A stretch of 64,000 nt of DNA from Candidatus Binatus sp. (GTDB lineage Bacteria; Desulfobacterota; Binatia; Binatales; Binataceae): the NCBI RefSeq assembly GCF_030646925.1, contig NZ_JAUSKL010000089.1, positions 45,466 through 109,465 of the forward strand, read 5' to 3'. Under the pieces are notes generated by a model. The model made no database searches. It saw only the letters and a list, made by a program, of their open reading frames with translations, and had not been told where the DNA came from. A program made the position numbers and the translations under genes. Shown here piece after piece: positions 33,666 through 42,266 of the stretch (position 1 is its first letter; each line of letters opens with the position of its first letter).

Positions 33666-34876
33666 GCTTCGCCTCCGACGCTCGATTCCTGAATCGCCCG
33701 ATGCATCGTGCGCACGCGGCCGGCGATCGCGGGGTCGAGCCACTCATCATTGATGTATTCAGGATAAATTGCGAGCCTTTCGCCCAGCTTGAATCCCGCG
33801 CGCGCGCATCGCTCGCCGAGCATCTCGATATGTGGCCACGGCGCTTCGGGATTCACGTAGTCCTTGCTGAGTGGCGAGATGCCGCCCCAATCGTTGATTC
33901 CGGCGTTCAGGAACAACTCGATTTGATTCGGCGACAGATTCGGCGGCGCCTGCACGTTCATCGACGGTCCCAGCACCAGCCGCGCAGTCGCGATTGCGCG
34001 CGCCATGTCGTATGCGTCGGGCTCGGGCGCGTCGGCCATCGCGATTTCCGGCTTGGCGCGGAAATTCTGGATGATAACTTCCTGGATGTGACCGTGGCGC
34101 TCGTGCGTGTCGCGAATCGCGGTCAGACTTTTCGCGCGCTCCGCAATCGTCTCGCCGATACCGAGCAATATACCGGTCGTGAACGGGATCTTGAGCGCGC
34201 CGGCTTCGTCGATCATCTTGATGCGCAGAGCAGGATCCTTGTCCGGCGCAGCCTGATGAACTCCGCCGCTCGTCCGCAGCCGCGGCGAAATATTCTCGAG
34301 CATCAGGCCCATGCTTGCATTGAGCGGTCGCAGCGCCCGCATCTCAGCGGCGGTCATGAGGCCGGCGTTGGTATGCGGCAGCAATCCCGCGTCGATCGCG
34401 ATTTCGCACGCGCGCCCGACGTATTCGATCGTCGTGCTGACGCCGAGTCCCGCGAGCGTCTCGCGATACGACTTGAACGCCACTTCGGGCTTGTCGCCGA
34501 GGCACATCAGCGCTTCCTTGCATCCAAGCTCAGCGCCGCGGCGCGACCACTGCTCGATTTCCGTGGGCATCATCGTCCACGCGCCGGGGTCGCCGGGATC
34601 CTTGCGAAACGTGCAGTAAGTGCATCGATCGCGGCATAGATTCGTCACCGGCAGGAAGACCTTGCGCGAGTAGGTAACGTCGCGTCCTTTGCCACGATCG
34701 CGCAGTTCGGCGGCGGCGGACATCAGTGCGTCGAGGTCGCGGTCGGGGCACTCGATCAGCAGGGTCGCATCGTCGTCGCCGAGCCGTTTTCCAGCAAGCG
34801 CGCGATCGAGAATTTCGCGAATCGATGCGCCTCTGCTGACGCCGGAGACGCGCGAGATTTGTGCGGACGCCATCAT
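33662..34876 (-). CDS. cofG: 7,8-didemethyl-8-hydroxy-5-deazariboflavin synthase, CofG subunit
   Basis: Second radical-SAM half of Fo synthase, 404 residues. The [4Fe-4S] motif is CRDRCTYC in VFLPVTNLCRDRCTYCTFR. It also has GDKPEV, TNAGLM and GILLGIGE, standard for CofG. It acts with CofH on a shared intermediate. It is the first gene of the operon cofG-cofH-cofD-cofE-prenyl synthase-MFS. A good promoter lies so close to the ATG that the transcript may be leaderless. cofC/fbiD is not in the window. Confidence 0.94.
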   Translation of the reverse strand: MMASAQISRVSGVSRGASIREILDRALAGKRLGDDDATLLIECPDRDLDALMSAAAELRDRGKGRDVTYSRKVFLPVTNLCRDRCTYCTFRKDPGDPGAWTMMPTEIEQWSRRGAELGCKEALMCLGDKPEVAFKSYRETLAGLGVSTTIEYVGRACEIAIDAGLLPHTNAGLMTAAEMRALRPLNASMGLMLENISPRLRTSGGVHQAAPDKDPALRIKMIDEAGALKIPFTTGILLGIGETIAERAKSLTAIRDTHERHGHIQEVIIQNFRAKPEIAMADAPEPDAYDMARAIATARLVLGPSMNVQAPPNLSPNQIELFLNAGINDWGGISPLSKDYVNPEAPWPHIEMLGERCARAGFKLGERLAIYPEYINDEWLDPAIAGRVRTMHRAIQESSVGGEA

Positions 34877-34881
34877 TCGGG

Positions 34882-34910
34882 TTTATAAGCCATCACCCTG
34901 GTGGAGGCAA
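34882..34910 (-). promoter_or_regulatory. promoter of the F420 operon
   Basis: TTGCCT (34910-34905) and TATAAA (34887-34882) are exactly 17 bases apart. The -10 ends five bases before the ATGATG of cofG, so transcription would start at or in the start codon, giving a leaderless message; no ribosome-binding site is seen. Confidence 0.55.
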
Positions 34911-35071
34911 CCCAGTTGCAAATTAAAACTGCGATTTCGCACTCGCGTTAGCGATGCGTTTTCCAGATGATCGAGAGCATCATGTATCGAGCGCGTTCCT
35001 CCGGGGTGTGCCGGGGCGGTAACATCGCCTGAGGGTAGCGGAAGTGAACGTCAAGTAGGGGAGGGTGCCGG

Positions 35072-36034
35072 ATGAGTTCGAAAGATGATCGCGTCATGTA
35101 TCGAGACGCTATCCACGCGAGCGCGGCGCTGGCCCACACCTATTCAATCGTCGCGCGCGACCCCGACAACGGGCAACTCGGCGTCGCGGTCCAGTCGCAT
35201 TATTTCTCGGTCGGCTCGGTCGTCACGTGGGCAGAAGCCGGGGTCGGCGCGGTGGCGTCGCAGGCGCTCAGCGAGCCCGCATACGGCAAGCTCGGGCTTG
35301 ACCTGATGCGCGCCGGCAAGTCGGCCCAAGACACTCTGAACGGCCTGCTCGCATCCGATCCGATGAAGGAAATCCGGCAAGTCGCGATGATCGATGCGCG
35401 CGGCAATGCCGCCGCGCATACCGGTTCGATCACGATTCCAGAAGCCGGTCACGTCGTCGGCGATGGATTTTCGGTGCAAGCCAACATGATGCTCAAAAGC
35501 AGCGTGTGGCCCGCGATGGCCGAGGCGTATCGCGGCGCGAACGGGCCGCTGATCGATAGACTGCTCGCCTCGCTCGATGCCGCGGAGTCCGAGGGTGGCG
35601 ATATTCGGGGCCGTCAATCAGCGGCGGTTCTGATCGTCGATGGCGCCAACACTGGCCGTTCATGGGACGACACGATTTTTGATTTGCGCGTCGATGACGC
35701 AGTGGAGCCATTGATCGAAATTCGCCGCCTCGCCGATGTCCGCAAAGCATACCTGCACCACCGGCTGGCCGACGCGGCAATGGCCGACGGCGATGTCGCG
35801 GCGATGGATCGCGAGTACGAAAACGCCGAGCGCCTGATCGGCGACAATCCCGAGATGCGCTACTGGCACGCGGTCGCGCTGTTGAGCCTCGGGCAAATCG
35901 AGCCCGGCCTCGCGATGCTCAAGGAGATCGGCGCTCGCGACCGCAACTGGATCGAGCTGACGCTGCGGCTGCCCGCCATGATGCTGCGGCGCGACCCGGC
36001 CGTGCTCCAGCGAATCAAGAATCTGCTGACATAA
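35072..36034 (+). CDS. DUF1028 domain-containing protein
   Basis: A 320-residue protein. Residues about 12-225 are a DUF1028 domain: HTYSIVARDPDNGQLGVAVQSH, the GVGAVASQA motif, LDLMRAGKSA and RQVAMIDARG, with an Ntn-hydrolase-like fold; the function is unknown. From about 225 the sequence is helical and repeats in TPR style (AYLHHRLADAAMADGDVAAMDREY, then RYWHAVALLSLGQIEPGLAML). The ATG follows GGGGAGGG at good spacing. It is divergent from cofG. Confidence 0.9.
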   Translation: MSSKDDRVMYRDAIHASAALAHTYSIVARDPDNGQLGVAVQSHYFSVGSVVTWAEAGVGAVASQALSEPAYGKLGLDLMRAGKSAQDTLNGLLASDPMKEIRQVAMIDARGNAAAHTGSITIPEAGHVVGDGFSVQANMMLKSSVWPAMAEAYRGANGPLIDRLLASLDAAESEGGDIRGRQSAAVLIVDGANTGRSWDDTIFDLRVDDAVEPLIEIRRLADVRKAYLHHRLADAAMADGDVAAMDREYENAERLIGDNPEMRYWHAVALLSLGQIEPGLAMLKEIGARDRNWIELTLRLPAMMLRRDPAVLQRIKNLLT

Positions 36035-36126
36035 CCGTCCCAATCGCGACAATTACGTTTTGCTCGCATCGCGTCCGCTGCGGTACTCTCGATCCGATAG
36101 GCAACTATCGCCCTGGAGTACCATCG

Positions 36127-37170
36127 ATGCCCGAACCAACTGCCGTCCGCGGTTCCGCCGAGCTTGCGCCCAAGCTCGAGCACGAGCTGCAACTTTACTA
36201 CTGGATGAAGCTGATCCGCGCCTTCGAGGAGCGGGTCTCGCGGCTTCATCGACAGAACAAAATCCTCGGCGGCGTTTACTCGGGCGCGGGCCAGGAGGCG
36301 ATCGTCACCGGCATCTGCGCGCCGCTTGAGCCGGGCGATTTCGTCGCGCCGATCCATCGCGACATGGGCGTGTTCATCATGCGCGGTGTCGAGCCCGGCC
36401 GCCTGATGGCGCAATTGATGGGCAAGGAGACCGGACTTTCGCGCGGCAAGGATTCGTTCCTCCACGGCGGTGATTTGGAGCATCTGGTGTTCGGCTCGAC
36501 CTCGATGCTCGGTTCGTCGCTGCCAGTCGCGGTTGGCGCGGCGCTGAAGTTCAGAATGAAAAAGGAAAAGAACGTGGCCGTCGCGTTTTTCGGCGAAGGC
36601 GCAGCGTCGCGCGGCGACGTCCATGAAGCGATGAACTTTGCCGGCGTTCACAAGCTGGCCGTGCTCTTCGTCTGCGAGAACAATCGCTACGCCTACTCGA
36701 CGCCGCTCGAAAAGCAGATGGCGATCGAAAATGTCGCCGATCGCGCGCCCGCCTACGGCTTCAAGGGTTACGTATGCTCCGGCAACGATCTGCTGGCGGT
36801 GCTCGAACTGAGCGAGCGCGTGATTGCCCGTGTCCGCGGGGGCGAAGGGCCTGCACTGATCGAGTGCAAGACTTATCGATATCGCGGGCATAGCGAGCAC
36901 GACGCCGCGCTCTATCGCGATAAGGAAGAACTGATCGAATGGCAAAGCCGCGATCCGATTCCGCGCTTCGAGTACTACCTTGAAAAGAAAGGCCACGACA
37001 TCAAGCGGATTCGCGAGCAGGTGGACGAGCGGACGCGCGACGAGGTGCAGCAGGCGGTCGATTTTGCGGAATCGAGCCCGCTGCCGGAACCTCAAGAAGC
37101 ACTTGAAGATATTTATGCGCCCAGCGGCGCCCCGACGTCGGGCAATCCTTCGACCAACGGTGCGCGCTAG
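36127..37170 (+). CDS. 2-oxoacid dehydrogenase E1 component, alpha subunit
   Basis: Thiamine-diphosphate enzyme subunit of 347 residues. It has the early YYWMKLIRAFEERV, GQEAI, HRDMG and the ThDP loop FFGEGAASRGDVHEAMNFAG ending in CENNRYA. RGHSEHD is the phosphorylation-loop region. With the next two genes it forms a complex that decarboxylates pyruvate, acetoin or a branched 2-oxoacid and passes the acyl group to the E2 lipoyl arm. Lipoamide dehydrogenase (E3) is not in the window. The ATG follows CTGGAG. Substrate choice cannot be read. Confidence 0.94.
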   Translation: MPEPTAVRGSAELAPKLEHELQLYYWMKLIRAFEERVSRLHRQNKILGGVYSGAGQEAIVTGICAPLEPGDFVAPIHRDMGVFIMRGVEPGRLMAQLMGKETGLSRGKDSFLHGGDLEHLVFGSTSMLGSSLPVAVGAALKFRMKKEKNVAVAFFGEGAASRGDVHEAMNFAGVHKLAVLFVCENNRYAYSTPLEKQMAIENVADRAPAYGFKGYVCSGNDLLAVLELSERVIARVRGGEGPALIECKTYRYRGHSEHDAALYRDKEELIEWQSRDPIPRFEYYLEKKGHDIKRIREQVDERTRDEVQQAVDFAESSPLPEPQEALEDIYAPSGAPTSGNPSTNGAR

Positions 37171-38151
37171 ATGGAATCCACCTACATAAAAGCGATCAAT
37201 TCGGCGCTCCATGAAGAGATGCGCCGCGACGAAAACGTCTTCGTCATGGGCGAGGACGTCGCCGAACTGGGCGGCGCATTCAAAGCAACCGAAGGACTGC
37301 TCGAGGCATTCGGCGAAGAGCGCGTGATCGATACGCCCATCTCCGAGGCGCTGATCGTCGGCGCAGGAATTGGCGCGGCGGTGCTCGGGATGCGTCCGGT
37401 GGTCGAGATGCAGTTCGCGGATTTCATCTCGTGCGCCTTCGATCAGATCGTGAACATGGCGGCGACGCTGCGTTATCGGCATGGCGGCAAGGCCAGTTGT
37501 CCGCTGGTGATTCGAGCACCGTCAGGCGCCGGCGTGCATGGCGCGCTCTTTCATTCGCAGAATCCCGAAGCGTGGTTCACCCGCGTCCCCGGACTAAAAG
37601 TTGTCGCGCCCGCCACTGCCTACGACGCCAAAGGAATTCTGAAAAGCGCAATTCGCGACGGCAATCCGATCGTATATTTCGAGCACAAACGGCTCTATCG
37701 AAGTATCAAGGAAGATTTGCCCGAGGGCGATTTCACCGTGCCGATCGGCGTCGCCGAACTGCGCAAAGAGGGCGCCGACCTCTCTGTGATCACTTACGGC
37801 GGAACGCTCGGCCAATGCATCGATGCGGCGCGAATCGTCGAGAAGGAGGACGGCCTGTCAGTCGAAGTGCTCGATTTGCGCACGCTGCTGCCGCTCGATC
37901 GCGACGCGATTCTTGCGACCGCGCGCAAGACCGGCAAGGTGCTGATCGTGCACGAAGATCGCCTGACTGGCGGTATCGGCGGCGAGGTCTCCGCGATCAT
38001 CACCGAGAACGCTTTCGAGTATCTCGACGGACCCGTGCGGCGCGTCGCGGCCCTGGATGCGCACGTCGCGTTCAGTCCGCCGCTCGAGGAATTCATCCTG
38101 CCCAACACCAACAAAATCGTGGACGCAATCCGCAGTCTGGCGGCCTACTGA
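37171..38151 (+). CDS. 2-oxoacid dehydrogenase E1 component, beta subunit
   Basis: Partner of the alpha subunit, 326 residues; the ATG follows the alpha stop with no gap. Conserved features are VFVMGEDVAELGGAFKAT, the ThDP glutamate in DTPISEALIVG, EMQFADFI, and RAPSGAGVHGALFHSQNPEAW. The transketolase C-terminal domain carries LDLRTLLPLDRDAIL and HEDRLTGGIGGEV. The sequence resembles branched-chain/acetoin type E1 beta as much as pyruvate type. Confidence 0.95.
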   Translation: MESTYIKAINSALHEEMRRDENVFVMGEDVAELGGAFKATEGLLEAFGEERVIDTPISEALIVGAGIGAAVLGMRPVVEMQFADFISCAFDQIVNMAATLRYRHGGKASCPLVIRAPSGAGVHGALFHSQNPEAWFTRVPGLKVVAPATAYDAKGILKSAIRDGNPIVYFEHKRLYRSIKEDLPEGDFTVPIGVAELRKEGADLSVITYGGTLGQCIDAARIVEKEDGLSVEVLDLRTLLPLDRDAILATARKTGKVLIVHEDRLTGGIGGEVSAIITENAFEYLDGPVRRVAALDAHVAFSPPLEEFILPNTNKIVDAIRSLAAY

Positions 38152-38154
38152 ACT

Positions 38155-39558
38155 ATGGCTATTGACGTAACGATGCCCCAAATGGGCGAGAGCGTCGTCG
38201 AAGGCACCGTCACCAAGTGGCTGGTGAAGGAGGGCGACACCGTCGTCGAGGATCAGCCGCTGGTCGAGATTTCGACCGACAAAGTCGATACCGAGATTCC
38301 GTCGCCGGGCGCGGGCCGAATCACAAAGATCGTCGCGGAAGAGGGGCAGACGCTACCCGTCGGCGCAAAGCTCGCCGTGATCGAGCAGGCCGTCGCGGAG
38401 ACCGTCGCCAAGCTCAAGATGGTCCCGCCCAAAGTTGCGGCGCCGCCACCCGCGATGCCCACCGAGAGTCGGCCAGCGCAGCGGGCTCCGGCCTCGATGC
38501 GAGAATCGGCGCCCAGCGCGCGCGCCGCGTCAGCCGCGCCGATTCAAGATGAAGGGGAACTCGCCAGCGCAGATTTGCATCGCCGATATTCACCAGTCGT
38601 GCTGAAGATGGCCGCGGAGGAGGGAATTGATTTAGGCCGCGTGCCCGGCACCGGCATGGGCGGACGCATCAGCAAACGCGATCTGACGCGCTATCTCGAA
38701 TCGCTGCGCCAGGGCGGCGCTGCGATTTTAGAACCGCTCCAGCCCGCCAACGGCGCCGCACAAGCCGCTACCGCGCTAACTGCGCCGCCTGCCGTTTCGC
38801 AAGCGCCCTCCGGCGCGACGGCGCCCGCGTTTCGCCCGCCGATCTATCAGCCGGTCGAAGGCGACATCGTTGAGCCGTTCACGCGCCGGCGCAAGCTCAT
38901 CGCCGAGCACATGGTTTTCTCGAAGACTCATTCGCCGCACGTCGGCACCGTAGCTGAGGTCGATGTCACCGCGGCGATGGCGCTGCGCGAGCGGCACAAA
39001 AACGAATTCGCGCGCCGCGAAGGTTTTGCGCTCACGTTCTTGCCGCTGGCTGCGGCGGCCACCGTCAAGGCGCTGAAGGAATTTCCGCGCATGAACGCGT
39101 CGGTGGTCGGCGATTCGGTCGTGATTCGTAAGGGCATCAATCTCGGCATCGCGATGGATACCGACGAGGGCCTGCTGGTGCCGGTGATAAAGGCGGCCGA
39201 GGGGATGTCGGTGGTCGGTATCGCGCGCGCGATGGAAGCACTCCGCCGCAAAATCGCCGACAAAAAAATCAGCGCCGACGATCTCGCCGGCGGCAGCTTC
39301 ACGCTCTCGAATCCGGGCCGCGAAGGTAATCTCTACGGCTTTGCGATCATCAATCAGCCCCAGGTTGGGATCCTCAGGATGGGCGAAGTGAAGAAGCGGG
39401 CCGTCGTTATCGAAGCGGCCGGTGCCGACGCGATCGCGATTCGCACCATGATGTATCTCGCGCTGTCATACGACCATCGCGTCGTTGACGGGGTGCTCGG
39501 CAATCGGTTCCTCTACCGCGTCGCGCGCATCATCGAGGAAGCCGACTTCGAAATCTAG
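38155..39558 (+). CDS. 2-oxoacid dehydrogenase E2 component, dihydrolipoamide acyltransferase
   Basis: A 467-residue E2 with a single lipoyl domain (residues 1-80; lipoyl Lys in EISTDKVDTEIPSPGAG), a Pro/Ala-rich linker, a peripheral subunit-binding domain (about 140-180, SPVVLKMAAEEGIDLG, TGMGGRISKRDL), a second Ala/Pro linker and the catalytic domain. The active-site motif is YDHRVVDGVLGNRFL. It passes the acyl group to CoA. It starts three bases after the E1 beta stop. A strong terminator nested in a dispersed inverted repeat lies 60 bases downstream. Confidence 0.95.
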   Translation: MAIDVTMPQMGESVVEGTVTKWLVKEGDTVVEDQPLVEISTDKVDTEIPSPGAGRITKIVAEEGQTLPVGAKLAVIEQAVAETVAKLKMVPPKVAAPPPAMPTESRPAQRAPASMRESAPSARAASAAPIQDEGELASADLHRRYSPVVLKMAAEEGIDLGRVPGTGMGGRISKRDLTRYLESLRQGGAAILEPLQPANGAAQAATALTAPPAVSQAPSGATAPAFRPPIYQPVEGDIVEPFTRRRKLIAEHMVFSKTHSPHVGTVAEVDVTAAMALRERHKNEFARREGFALTFLPLAAAATVKALKEFPRMNASVVGDSVVIRKGINLGIAMDTDEGLLVPVIKAAEGMSVVGIARAMEALRRKIADKKISADDLAGGSFTLSNPGREGNLYGFAIINQPQVGILRMGEVKKRAVVIEAAGADAIAIRTMMYLALSYDHRVVDGVLGNRFLYRVARIIEEADFEI

Positions 39559-39569
39559 GGAAGAAAGAT

Positions 39570-39683
39570 TTAACCGCAGATTGCGCAGATTTCACAGATT
39601 CAAAACGAATCTCATACTAAAAAGGGCGGCCTAATCAGCCGCCCTTTTTTCTTATCTGTGTAATCCCTTAATCTGCGGTTAAT
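39570..39683. repeat. dispersed inverted repeat around a terminator
   Basis: Left arm 39570-39600 and right arm 39653-39683 are imperfect inverted copies built on TTTAACCGCAGATT and TTCACAGATT. Arms match at roughly four of five positions. This CCGCAGATT/CACAGATT wording is a repeat I recall from many unrelated bacterial genomes. It lies between the convergent E2 and rpsT genes. Confidence 0.7.
39619..39650. terminator. bidirectional intrinsic terminator
   Basis: Stem GGGCGGC/GCCGCCC (39624-39630 with 39638-39644), loop CTAATCA, T6 on the right and A5 on the left. It can end both the E2 operon and rpsT. Confidence 0.93.
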
Positions 39684-39709
39684 TCTTTTCGGTGCCTTAA
39701 CCCTGCGGA

Positions 39710-40009
39710 TTACGCTTCGGTCTTTGCCGCCTGTTTGACGAACTTCCGATGCAGGCTCGCCGACAGCCGCGCGACTTTGCGCCGCACCGTATTGCGATGA
39801 ATCGTGCCTTTGCTGGCCGCCTTGTATAGAACCTTGGTCGCTTGTTTGAGAGCGTTGCGCGCCGAGGTTTCATCGCTCGACGCGATTGTCTCGGCTGCAG
39901 TCTTGGCGAGGGTGCGGGCCCGCGTCTTGACGACGCGATTGCGCTCCGCGCGCTTCAGGCTTTGACGATGACGCTTCTCTGCCGACGGGTGAATTGGAAT
40001 ATGAGGCAT
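39710..40009 (-). CDS. rpsT: 30S ribosomal protein S20
   Basis: A very basic helical protein of 99 residues that binds 16S rRNA in the 30S subunit. SAEKRHRQSLKRAERNR and the repeated Ala/Lys helices are typical of S20, including ASKGTIHRNTVRRKVARL near the C-terminus. The ATG at 40009 follows GAGG by six bases. The upstream frame adds four unlikely residues. It is transcribed towards the shared terminator at 39619-39650. Confidence 0.97.
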   Translation of the reverse strand: MPHIPIHPSAEKRHRQSLKRAERNRVVKTRARTLAKTAAETIASSDETSARNALKQATKVLYKAASKGTIHRNTVRRKVARLSASLHRKFVKQAAKTEA

Positions 40010-40146
40010 AACTAGCCTCATTTATCAGTGCGCGCCCCCCAGAGCAATACAGCCGTCCAAATGATCGCGTACCTGATTCCACTTCGACTTACCAATTAAC
40101 CAAGGAAGCGATTGATAAACTCTGGCGATGCCTTTACAGTCGCGCC

Positions 40147-40413
40147 ATGAAGCCTGGCCACGCCGCCGCGCTCGCGCTTGTGGGCTGGTATCTGATGCTC
40201 GGCGCCCCGCCCGCAAAAGAGGGAGTCCGAAACTATGATGCGCCGATGTCTCAATGGGTGCAGGTGCAAGCCTACGATAGTGCCGCCGATTGTGAAGCCG
40301 ACCGCACACGGCGATGGTATATGTGCGATCAACAGGGCGATAAAGCCGGCGCTAAATTGTGGTTCGATGCGAAGTGCGTCACAACCGATGATCCACGCCT
40401 CAAAGCAAAATAA
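40147..40413 (+). CDS. small secreted hypothetical protein, 88 residues
   Basis: The N-terminus has a signal-like hydrophobic run (AAALALVGWYLMLGAPPA, residues 6-23). The mature part has three cysteines (SAADCEADR, WYMCDQQ, DAKCVTTDD) and the pattern QAYDSAADCEADR, which is a common form in small exported proteins that parse as XxxF.DxxxCE. Function is unknown. No strong ribosome site is seen before the ATG. It is divergent from rpsT. Confidence 0.72.
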   Translation: MKPGHAAALALVGWYLMLGAPPAKEGVRNYDAPMSQWVQVQAYDSAADCEADRTRRWYMCDQQGDKAGAKLWFDAKCVTTDDPRLKAK

Positions 40414-40558
40414 GCCACTCACGATTTTAAATCCAGACACTCAGCCGTGATTTAGGACATTACCGCGAAATGACTGGCCAGGGCGACCAAAGGAAAAGCC
40501 GGCCAAAGCGTCAACAGGGGACGACTGTCGCGTTGATGCAAAATCGCTCTATCTTCCT

Positions 40559-42028
40559 TCAGCGACGAAAAGTCCTTCCTTGAGAATCAGAAACGCTGAA
40601 CGGAGCATCATCACCAGAACAGGTGTAAGTGTTGAGTGGGCGCCCCATGCGTTCTCGATAAGACTCGCGCGAGTTCGCGTCGTGAGGTCCAGTGAAGAAC
40701 TCGCGCGTATCGGCCGGTATCAGTTCAATGACACCTTGTTCGCGAAGCTCAGGGCGAAAAAGACCCGCCGGGCCGATGAGTTGGTTTTCAAGGCGCTTTC
40801 TCTCAGCTGCGTTGCCCGCTTCATCTCCTAGCGCCGGATTGACGAAGAATACCTTGCGCAGAGAAATGTTATCTTGAAGACCGGCCGCTAGAAGGTATCT
40901 GAAGTGCACATCCGTCGGAGGGACGGAGTAGCCGAGAATGACTAAGTTGGTTGCGGTTTTTAATGCGGCGACCGCCGCGTCCCATACCCCTGCAAAGAAG
41001 CCTACAAACATCTTGTGCCAAGTTGGAGGCACGAGAAAGGGCGATACCCCGCGAGCTCGCACAGCATCGTAGTTCTCACAGAGAGACAAGCGCATATAGC
41101 CGGGCTTACCCGACAAGCGACGGTTCGGTTTAACGGCTTTACCTTCATCTACCTGGAGTTGCGCCAGCAGCACCCTACGCCCAAGCCGCTCCTGCTGTTC
41201 GGGTAGCAAAGCAATCCAATTCACAGAACCATGTAGCTTGAGTAAGGCGACTCCTGCGTTTGCGTACGAGTTTTTGATACGCGCAGCCGATTGGTCAAAA
41301 GAAATGGCCTCGATCGGTAGCCCATAATGAAAGGGCAAGTCGAGCTCTTGGAGTGATTGCTCAATCAAATTGTCGTAGTTAAATGTGATGATTGTATCGC
41401 GATGGTTGTCTCCGTTGTTGTTGAAATAGCCGCACATTACGCCCATATAGAAATCGTAGGGCGGGCAACTGTGCCATTGACCTTTCCGGACGCCCTTCTT
41501 CATATCTTCCTGGATATAGGAGAGAGGCATCCGCCAACTCGCCGGCCTTTTCCAATCGGGCCGATCTAATACGCCAATTTGTAACCTGCTCCATACGTCA
41601 GTAGGCTTGGCAGTTTGTCGCGCATACTCGAGCGTCGCAGCGATAGCCAAGGGCATCGAGTCCGCCAACTTTTTGTCGCCACTCGCAGAGGCAAGACTGA
41701 ACAGCTCCTCGACATTCTCAATATTCAGAGGAACCCGATGAGCCGCCGCAGCCGCGCGGATGCGAAATTCAAGCACCCGCTCAATAGCTTCCTTTTCGGC
41801 ATTGCGTCCACCTTGCGCTTCTAACCAGGCAGCGGCATCACGCATCCTGTTCATGAAGTCCTTAATAAGCGGAAACCCCGCGTCGGCAGAGAAACCGGCC
41901 CCCAAGATATACACGTTGCGGTCGTTATAAGCGCGGATAGGCGGATCGTTGGGCACTTTGCGAACCTCCCCTTGTTTCTGCGTTACAATAGGGCACGATG
42001 CCGCGTTGGGTTCTGCTTCGGCAATCAT
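40559..42028 (-). CDS. SIR2-like domain protein, possible anti-phage effector
   Basis: A 489-residue protein. The Rossmann-type NAD site is VYILGAGFSADAGFPL (about residues 39-55), with TFNYDNLIE, LLKLHGSVNW and VILGYSVPPTDVHFRYLL as the later SIR2_2-type motifs. There is no zinc-binding Cys set and no transmembrane segment. Stand-alone proteins of this class deplete NAD in several phage-defence systems. The C-terminal 90 residues are unassigned. DNA is clearly less GC-rich than neighbours, which suggests transfer. Flanks are ordinary chromosomal genes (a secreted protein and mazG), and no partner gene is seen. Confidence 0.82.
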   Translation of the reverse strand: MIAEAEPNAASCPIVTQKQGEVRKVPNDPPIRAYNDRNVYILGAGFSADAGFPLIKDFMNRMRDAAAWLEAQGGRNAEKEAIERVLEFRIRAAAAAHRVPLNIENVEELFSLASASGDKKLADSMPLAIAATLEYARQTAKPTDVWSRLQIGVLDRPDWKRPASWRMPLSYIQEDMKKGVRKGQWHSCPPYDFYMGVMCGYFNNNGDNHRDTIITFNYDNLIEQSLQELDLPFHYGLPIEAISFDQSAARIKNSYANAGVALLKLHGSVNWIALLPEQQERLGRRVLLAQLQVDEGKAVKPNRRLSGKPGYMRLSLCENYDAVRARGVSPFLVPPTWHKMFVGFFAGVWDAAVAALKTATNLVILGYSVPPTDVHFRYLLAAGLQDNISLRKVFFVNPALGDEAGNAAERKRLENQLIGPAGLFRPELREQGVIELIPADTREFFTGPHDANSRESYRERMGRPLNTYTCSGDDAPFSVSDSQGRTFRR

Positions 42029-42082
42029 GGATACGGACTAAACCAAAATATTGCGTCCCTGATGACCCAGATTGATACCGCC

Positions 42083-42181
42083 CGTGTCATTCCGAGCGAA
42101 GCGAGGAATCCCGGATCTTTTCTTCGCCGAGAATTGCTCCGGGTTTCACGCCTCGTCGCCTCGCTCACTCGGAATGACACG
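42083..42181. repeat. 99-bp inverted-repeat element
   Basis: The ends CGTGTCATTCCGAG (42083 onward, continuing CGAAGCGAGG) and CTCGGAATGACACG (to 42181, preceded by CCTCGCTCA) are inverted copies over about 23 bases with one or two differences, around a 52-base centre. It has the size and form of a REP/MITE-like element and lies just upstream of the SIR2-like gene. The motif CATTCCGAGCGAAGCGAGG recurs, as I recall, in many bacterial genomes. Confidence 0.75.
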
Positions 42182-42266
42182 GAACGGCTCTGCTTACCTT
42201 TGTTTTTACGATTCTACTGACAGCGCGTAGCGCGCATCTGTTTCGGACTCCGATTTGCTCCTCTCC

